Part shown: positions 6,866 to 10,589 of the stretch, piece after piece | Layout: every line of letters begins with the position of its first letter | Position numbering within the stretch: position 1 is the first letter of the stretch | Source: Rubrobacter sp. | Lineage (GTDB): Bacteria > Actinomycetota > Rubrobacteria > Rubrobacterales > Rubrobacteraceae | Direction of reading: 5' to 3' | Length of the DNA: 10,589 nt | Assembly (NCBI GenBank): GCA_016781725.1 | Contig: JADDPU010000380.1 | Coordinates: 1 to 10,589, forward strand | The notes under the pieces: model-generated | What the model was told of the DNA's origin: nothing | The model's input: the letters and a program-made list of their open reading frames with translations, nothing else | The model's database searches: none | Made by a program: the position numbers and the translations under genes

Positions 6866-7156
6866 CTAGAACTCGTAGTCGGCGACGATGCGGCCACTGG
6901 TGACGTTGGCAAGCTTCTCGACGACCGCTAGGTGCGCCGGGTGCTGCATGTACTCCTGGAGGCCCGCGGTGTCCTCGAAGCGGGCGAAGAGGGCGTGCGT
7001 GTACTCGCCGGAGCGGCCGGAGAAGTCCTCCCCCACCGAGAGGTCCACGGTCGCAGGCACCTCGTCCTTCAAACCGCGGATGGACGAGAGCAGGTCCTCG
7101 ACCTCCTCGGGCGAAGCCTCCTCTTTGACGGCGAAGAACACCAGATGATCCACCAC
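6866..7156 (-). CDS. Dabb (stress-responsive alpha/beta-barrel) domain protein
   Basis: This 96-aa protein covers exactly one Dabb domain, a dimeric alpha-beta ferredoxin-like barrel found in plant stress proteins and in small bacterial proteins of mostly unknown role. The N-terminal strand M-V-D-H-L-V-F-F-A-V-K carries the usual His4. The later Y-T-H-A-L-F-A-R-F-E-D-T-A-G-L-Q-E-Y-M-Q-H-P-A-H segment with H-P-x-H is the family hallmark. The start is GTG at 7156, with AAGGGGG about 7 bases upstream. Some Dabb relatives are cyclases or degrade small organics, but no catalytic assignment can be made here. It sits between a DUF1348 NTF2-like gene (64 bases upstream) and the rhodanese gene (3 bases downstream), a likely co-transcribed trio. 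Confidence 0.88.
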   Translation of the reverse strand: MVDHLVFFAVKEEASPEEVEDLLSSIRGLKDEVPATVDLSVGEDFSGRSGEYTHALFARFEDTAGLQEYMQHPAHLAVVEKLANVTSGRIVADYEF

Positions 7157-7220
7157 GTTCCTACCCCCTTCTCCCGGGTCGCTCGACGCCGAGTCTAGCA
7201 GAGCGGAGAGAAGTGGGCCG

Positions 7221-7655
7221 CTAGAAGATGCGCCGCTCGGACTCGTCTATCTTGTAGTCGTTGATCGAGGCGTCGCGTCGCCTCATCAGGCCGTTCTCGT
7301 CGAACTCCCACAACTCGTTGCCGTGGGATCTCCACCACTGCCCCTCGGCGTCGTGGCTCTCGTACTCGAAGCGGACCGCGATGCGGTTCTCCGTGAAGCA
7401 CCACAGGTTCTTTTCGAGTCGGTAGTCGAGCTCCCTGGCCCACTTGCGCGTCAGGAACGCGACGATCTCCTCGCGTCCCTCGAAGAACTCATCGCGATTG
7501 CGCCACTTCGAGTCCTCTGTGTACGCCAGCGACACCTTCTCGGGGTCGCGGGTGTTCCAGGCGTCCTGGGCTGCTTTGACCTTCTGCCTCGCGGTCTCCT
7601 CCGTGAACGGGGGCACCGGAGGCCTGACTCCCTGATTGTCACCGCTCTGCTGCAT
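7221..7655 (-). CDS. DUF1348 / NTF2-like (SnoaL-fold) family protein
   Basis: The 144-aa product is a soluble NTF2-fold protein of the DUF1348 group. The segment R-P-P-V-P-P-F-T-E-E-T-A-R-Q-K-V near the N-terminus, A-W-N-T-R-D-P-E-K-V, D-S-K-W-R-N-R-D-E-F-F, and the C-terminal L-M-R-R-R-D-A-S-I-N-D-Y are the well-conserved blocks of this family. The fold forms a cone-shaped pocket that in relatives binds or transforms small hydrophobic molecules; no substrate is known for this branch to my knowledge. Charged and aromatic residues (W-R-N-R-D, W-W-R-S-H) line the expected pocket. The ATG at 7655 has a strong AAAAGGAGG Shine-Dalgarno at 7664-7672. It probably heads a unit with the Dabb and rhodanese genes. 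It is complete and of normal length. Confidence 0.9.
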   Translation of the reverse strand: MQQSGDNQGVRPPVPPFTEETARQKVKAAQDAWNTRDPEKVSLAYTEDSKWRNRDEFFEGREEIVAFLTRKWARELDYRLEKNLWCFTENRIAVRFEYESHDAEGQWWRSHGNELWEFDENGLMRRRDASINDYKIDESERRIF

Positions 7656-7773
7656 GAGTGGGTCCTCCTTTTGGCCTCTATGCTAGCAGCACACGATGGC
7701 TACGCCAGCGCCACCGCGACCTTTCGCCAGCCCGAGGCGAACTTCTGAGAACGCCCCTTTCCACGCACTCCTC

Positions 7774-7794
7774 GGGTGAATAGGCTTTTCGCCC
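7774..7794. terminator. Possible hairpin in the DUF2182-DUF1348 gap
   Basis: GGGTGAA (7774-7780) and TTCGCCC (7788-7794) can pair with a 7-base loop, including one G-U pair in plus-strand RNA and one mismatch in minus-strand RNA. It lies in the 205-base gap downstream of the DUF2182 gene. No U-tract follows it. Nothing else recognisable is in that gap apart from the DUF1348 Shine-Dalgarno. Confidence 0.2.
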
Positions 7795-7860
7795 TTCTGT
7801 CCTACCTTTCCTCGTGCACCTACGATCTGGCTGGCACCTCTATGAAGTATCTCCTGGAAA

Positions 7861-8655
7861 CTAGAGTACGGTCAAAGTACTAGCCGCAACCATCCACGCT
7901 CCCCATCCGGCAAGCACCACCCCCGCCACTCGGCCCAACCGGTCGCCCCCCGGAGCCACCTTTTCGAGCAGGACGAACCCCGCGATGGCGGCGACCCAGA
8001 GCAGGTTCATCACCCCCGCCACAAGGAGCAAGGCCATGAGAGACCAACAGCAGCCGGTGCAGTAACCGCCGTGCTTGAGCCCCATCGAGAAAGCGCCCCA
8101 CCGGCCATCTCGCCATTCGTTGAGGACGAATCCGAGAGGAGATCGGCACTCTCTCAGGCAGGCGTGCTTGAGGGGTGTCCACTGGTAGACCCCGGCCGCC
8201 AGTAGCAACACGCCGCCCAAAACGGGACTGGTGATCGCCATCATCGGTGAGAGCAGGGAGACGGCATGAAGCCCCCACTGGGCCGCGGTGGCCAGGACGC
8301 CGAAGGCGGCCCAGACCACCAGGTAGCCCGCAAGGAACACGCTCGTAGGTACGTAGGAAACACCCTGTTCCCGGCGTCTGCGGTTGACCCCGGCGAACAT
8401 GAGGATCATCGGGGCCGCAGACGGCGTCATCATGGCGACCATCATCACCGCCCACATGCCGAACGTCAGGCCGAAATCGGCGAAGCCCCAGGCCTGCATC
8501 CGGGGCATGGCCATCTCTGCTCCCATGTCCATGTTCTGCGTATCCGAGGCCAGGGAGACTACGTAGACCCAGGAAAGCGCTGTGATCAGCGCGAGGCCGG
8601 ACAGCACGACGATGCGGTCTCGCCGCAGTACGTTCTCGGCAACCTCTCTCAGCAT
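7861..8655 (-). CDS. DUF2182 metal-binding integral membrane protein
   Basis: This is a 264-aa polytopic inner-membrane protein of the DUF2182 family, described as predicted metal-binding. Six or so hydrophobic segments are visible. The family marks are present: K-H-A-C-L-R-E-C (H164, C166, C170) after P-L, and H195-G-G-Y-C199-T-G-C202-C203-W in the next helix entry. There is a Met-rich external-type stretch (M42, M44, M48, M50, M53) followed by a Met-rich helix (M68, M71, M72, M75, M76, M83, M86). Such thioether/thiol clusters suggest soft-metal (for example copper) handling, but this is an inference. The ATG at 8655 has only a poor ribosome site (AAGGGT immediately adjacent). The gene follows the DUF1326 gene by 80 bases on the same strand. 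I recall the two families as frequent neighbours, so they probably act together. The transported or bound species is unknown. Confidence 0.88.
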   Translation of the reverse strand: MLREVAENVLRRDRIVVLSGLALITALSWVYVVSLASDTQNMDMGAEMAMPRMQAWGFADFGLTFGMWAVMMVAMMTPSAAPMILMFAGVNRRRREQGVSYVPTSVFLAGYLVVWAAFGVLATAAQWGLHAVSLLSPMMAITSPVLGGVLLLAAGVYQWTPLKHACLRECRSPLGFVLNEWRDGRWGAFSMGLKHGGYCTGCCWSLMALLLVAGVMNLLWVAAIAGFVLLEKVAPGGDRLGRVAGVVLAGWGAWMVAASTLTVL

Positions 8656-8685
8656 ACCCTTGGAATCGCTCCTAGTGGCCGAACC

Positions 8686-8715
8686 TTCGTGTGGGATCCT
8701 TGGGGCTCACACGAA
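8686..8715 (-). repeat. 8-bp perfect inverted repeat between DUF1326 and DUF2182 genes
   Basis: TTCGTGTG (8686-8693) and CACACGAA (8708-8715) are perfect complements around 14 bases. In minus-strand mRNA this would be an 8-bp hairpin located 20 bases after the DUF1326 stop and about 30 bases before the DUF2182 start. It has no U-tract. It may be an attenuator, an RNA-stability or processing element that sets the ratio of the two proteins, or a DNA-binding site. Confidence 0.5.
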
Positions 8716-8735
8716 CGGCGGGTGAGAAGCCGCGC

Positions 8736-9344
8736 CTACCCCGACCAGGAGAAGGGGGTGGAGAGGCCGCTCTTGCCCTCGCCAGAGAAGTCGATCCCCA
8801 GGCCCTGGACGCGGCCAGAGAGAGCCCGGGCCGGGGTAAACTCCGAGCTAGCCGGGTGCTTGGTCTCTGTGAGCTTCGGCGGTGGCCCGTCCGGGTCGAA
8901 CGGAGACACGAGATCCTCGATCTCCATCTCGATGGCATCGCCGACCGTGACCCGGTGGCGACGGCCGTCGTCGATATGCTCGATCGAGGCCACCTCCATG
9001 CCGAGGTTCTCGCCGATGAGCGGGACGACGTTGGCCAGGGGGCCGCCCATCTGCCCTGAGAAGATGCCCCCGAGTTTCTCGGCCTGCTCGTCGCTCGCCC
9101 GGTCGTCCATGAACATCCCGACCCGCCAGTTGCCCTCCGACATCTGCTGTGGAGCGTCGAGAACCAGCACCACGCTGAGGTCGCTCACATCCGTGCCGTC
9201 GACCTCCCCAGAGTCGATGTGCCAAGCGAGCGCTGCATTGCAGCGCTCATAGGTAGCAGGCGCCGCGAATGCGCTAGCGGTACAGGGACATACGACCTCG
9301 CAGCTACAGTTCTCGATGTACGTGCCTTGCAGGTGCCAAGCCAT
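8736..9344 (-). CDS. DUF1326 domain-containing protein
   Basis: From the chosen start the product is 202 aa and belongs to the DUF1326 family, whose biochemical role is not established. The N-terminus W-H-L-Q-G-T-Y-I-E-N-C-S-C-E-V-V-C-P-C holds C13, C15, C19 and C21, with C35 further on; this dense Cys group is the family hallmark and looks like a metal or redox site. The central part has G-x-F-S-G-Q-x-G-G-P-L, also typical. There is no signal peptide or membrane helix, so it appears cytosolic, where it could pass a metal to or from the DUF2182 membrane partner encoded next. The frame is open to 9395, but the ATG at 9344 has GAAAGGAG 8 bases upstream and begins right at the conserved domain. 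A near-perfect palindrome lies 65-84 bases upstream of the start. Confidence 0.9.
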   Translation of the reverse strand: MAWHLQGTYIENCSCEVVCPCTASAFAAPATYERCNAALAWHIDSGEVDGTDVSDLSVVLVLDAPQQMSEGNWRVGMFMDDRASDEQAEKLGGIFSGQMGGPLANVVPLIGENLGMEVASIEHIDDGRRHRVTVGDAIEMEIEDLVSPFDPDGPPPKLTETKHPASSEFTPARALSGRVQGLGIDFSGEGKSGLSTPFSWSG

Positions 9345-9352
9345 ATCTTGGG

Positions 9353-9360
9353 CTCCTTTC
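9353..9360 (-). promoter_or_regulatory. Shine-Dalgarno deciding the DUF1326 start
   Basis: GAAAGGAG on the minus strand, 8 bases upstream of the ATG at 9344-9342, favours this start over the longer in-frame one at 9395. Confidence 0.65.
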
Positions 9361-9408
9361 CCACCCGCTCCCCCAGTGGAGCGTATTCCACCCAATTTAT
9401 CAAAAGTG

Positions 9409-9428
9409 CGGATGTAACGTTACTTCCG
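9409..9428. promoter_or_regulatory. 20-bp near-perfect palindrome, candidate operator
   Basis: CGGATGTAACGTTACTTCCG is symmetric at 18 of 20 positions, with a perfect GTAACGTTAC core at 9414-9423. It lies 65-84 bases upstream of the DUF1326 start, in a local AT-richer stretch (a GATAAATT on the minus strand just downstream may be part of a -10). Size and symmetry fit a dimeric repressor such as TetR or ArsR type, but no regulator gene is in the window. Confidence 0.5.
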
Positions 9429-9470
9429 AGAACCCTTCACTGAGTAATCCTGTGCGTAACTTCGTAGCGG

Positions 9471-9702
9471 CTAGACCAACGCCACCTCGACCTCCGGCTC
9501 CTCGCCTAGCGTGGCGGCGAAGCGGACCCGCAGGGCGTTGTCAGTTCGTATAGTTCAGAGGGAGGTGCGTGCTGCCTACGGCCACGCACCAGAGGCATAC
9601 GAGCAGGGGTTTCTTCGATCAGTCGGGCATGTCGTCCTACTTCGAATCTGTGTCGGGACGCAGCCATAGCGAGACGTACTTGGGCTGCATCGTTTCCGTC
9701 AT
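9471..9702 (-). pseudogene. Possible decayed small gene between flavoprotein and DUF1326
   Basis: The 373 bases between the flavoprotein stop and the DUF1326 start hold no intact convincing gene. On the minus strand an ATG at 9702, preceded by GGGAG, opens a 21-codon frame with high GC3 (M-T-E-T-M-Q-P-K-Y-V-S-L-W-L-R-P-D-T ...) ending in TAG at 9639-9637. The same frame continues past that stop and a TGA with plausible protein (K-P-L-L-V-C-L-W-C-V). After a one-base frame change it reads N-A-L-R-V-R-F-A-A-T-L-G-E-E-P-E-V-E-V-A-L-V to a TAG at 9473-9471. This looks like a gene of about 76 codons broken by two stops and a frameshift, or by sequencing error. I cannot name the family. A 71-codon frame at 9506-9721 on the same strand looks like noise. 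Confidence 0.3.
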
Positions 9703-9717
9703 TGCTCCCATCCCCTC

Positions 9718-10589
9718 TCATACCCCGGTATCGACCAGGTACTGATGGACCAACCTCACCGCCATGGAGCCCTCGCCCACGGCGGAGGCGACCCGCTTGA
9801 TCGAGCCGCTGCGAACGTCGCCGGCGGCGAATACGCCCGGCAGGCTCGTCTCCAGCAGGTAAGGTTGCCGCGAAAGGCCTCCTTGCCAGACGTCCCCCTC
9901 GAGCGCAGAACCGTCCAACGCTCTCCCCGTCAGGACGAAGCCGCGTTCATCGAGCTCGACTGCACCTTTGAGCCAGCCGGTGTTGGCCTCCGCGCCGATG
10001 AAGACAAAAAGGGCCTGCACCCCGAGGGTTCGACGCGCGCCCGAGCGATTGTCCTCGACCACGACCCCGTCCAGGCGGTCCTCTCCCATGAGCTCTCGGA
10101 CCTCGGTGTTTGCGAGCAACTCGACGTTCTCGGCGTCCGTGATCCTGTCGACGAGGTACCTCGACATGCCCTTGCCCAAGCCTTCCCCCCTTATGAGCAG
10201 GTACACCCTCCGCGCGCGTCCCGACAAGTACACCGCCGCCTGGCCCGCCGAGTTTCCCCCGCCGACGACCGCGACCTCCTCACCTTCGAACGGTTGAGCC
10301 TCCGCCTCCGTGGCGGCATAGTGGACGCTTACGCCCTCGAAACGCCCGAGGCCGGGCACCTCCAGCCTGCGGTAGCGCGCCCCGGTCGCGGCTATCACGC
10401 TGCGTGCCGCGACTTCGCCGCCTTCGGAGAGCTCGACACGGTAGTGGCCGTCCCCTCTTTTGAGGCCGACCGCCTCCTGGGGCACCGCCGTCCGGGCCCC
10501 GAACTTGTCGGCCTGGACCAGGGCGCGGCTGGCGAGCTCGAAACCCGAGAGGCCCGCTGGGAAGCCCAGGTAGTTCTCTATCCGCGACG
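9718..10589 (-). CDS. Thioredoxin-reductase-fold FAD/NAD(P) oxidoreductase (5' truncated)
   Basis: The C-terminal 289 residues of a pyridine-nucleotide flavoprotein are visible; the frame is open to the right edge, so the true start is outside (the GTG at 10485 is internal). The visible part opens S-R-I-E-N-Y-L-G-F-P with F-E-L-A-x-R-A, typical of thioredoxin reductase. It has an A-T-G-A-R-Y-R-R FAD-domain strand, the NAD(P) Rossmann motif V-V-G-G-G-N-S-A-G-Q-A-A, and ends with the FAD-binding G-V-F-A-A-G-D-V-R-S-G-S-I-K-R-V-A-S-A-V-G-E-G. At the usual redox CxxC the sequence is Y-A-A-T-E (Ala-Ala-Thr-Glu, bases 10306-10317), so it cannot use the classical thioredoxin-reductase disulfide. The sequence resembles the branch often fused to an N-terminal response-regulator or cyclic-nucleotide-binding domain; that part is not visible. 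Confidence 0.88.
   Translation of the reverse strand, partial: SRIENYLGFPAGLSGFELASRALVQADKFGARTAVPQEAVGLKRGDGHYRVELSEGGEVAARSVIAATGARYRRLEVPGLGRFEGVSVHYAATEAEAQPFEGEEVAVVGGGNSAGQAAVYLSGRARRVYLLIRGEGLGKGMSRYLVDRITDAENVELLANTEVRELMGEDRLDGVVVEDNRSGARRTLGVQALFVFIGAEANTGWLKGAVELDERGFVLTGRALDGSALEGDVWQGGLSRQPYLLETSLPGVFAAGDVRSGSIKRVASAVGEGSMAVRLVHQYLVDTGV

Noticed and set aside
7656..7860. tRNA, small RNA or small gene in the 205-base gap
   Set aside because: No T-loop-like GTTCRANNC, no cloverleaf and no coding-like frame was seen; only the DUF1348 Shine-Dalgarno and a weak hairpin.
8266..9252. 328-codon plus-strand frame across the DUF2182 and DUF1326 genes
   Set aside because: It spans two recognised genes and the hairpin between them on the other strand. 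The composition is not protein-like.
9506..9721. 71-codon minus-strand frame after the flavoprotein
   Set aside because: It has no ribosome site and a low-complexity tail. Other frames of the same bases look more protein-like, so it was not called as a gene.

Overview
This 10.6-kb window is high-GC, densely coded bacterial chromosome. The GC-rich third positions, the GTG and TTG starts, and the gene set (AcuB/AcuC, ClpS with a proline-rich N-terminus, a DUF1348 NTF2-like protein, a CBS-ACT protein, a non-classical thioredoxin-reductase-like flavoprotein) suggest an actinomycete-like lineage, possibly Rubrobacter or a relative. This is an inference from protein flavour; there is no rRNA or other marker to prove it. 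No tRNA, rRNA, CRISPR array, insertion sequence or prophage gene was seen.

Left part (1-1864, + strand): the C-terminal two thirds of a CPA1/NhaP-type Na+(K+)/H+ antiporter cut by the window edge, then a complete moaA for the first step of molybdenum cofactor synthesis. moaA converges on the next block at about 1865-1948.

Middle left (1949-5467, - strand): read in transcription order this is acuB (CBS-CBS-ACT sensor), acuC (HDAC-fold deacetylase, GTGA overlap with acuB), clpS (N-degron adaptor of ClpAP/ClpCP) and a dpaL-like PLP lyase. acuB-acuC-clpS looks like one operon that may join acetyl-lysine control of acetyl-CoA metabolism to regulated proteolysis. A divergent promoter region (5468-5549) also serves an unrecognised 124-aa protein that appears to be translated from a leaderless mRNA.

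Middle right (5550-7655): the small unknown protein (+), then on the - strand a four-helix membrane protein, a single-domain rhodanese, a Dabb-domain protein and a DUF1348 NTF2-like protein. The last three are closely spaced and may be co-transcribed; the Dabb and rhodanese frames are the same frame, separated by one TAG.

Right part (7861-10589, - strand): a DUF1326 cysteine-rich protein followed by a DUF2182 polytopic membrane protein rich in Met, Cys and His. This is a two-gene unit with a near-perfect 20-bp palindrome upstream of its first gene and an 8-bp-stem hairpin between the two genes. It is the best candidate here for a poorly described system, probably metal handling. Upstream lie about 230 bases that look like a decayed small gene, then the C-terminal part of a thioredoxin-reductase-fold flavoprotein whose redox CxxC is replaced by Ala-Ala-Thr-Glu; it runs off the right edge.
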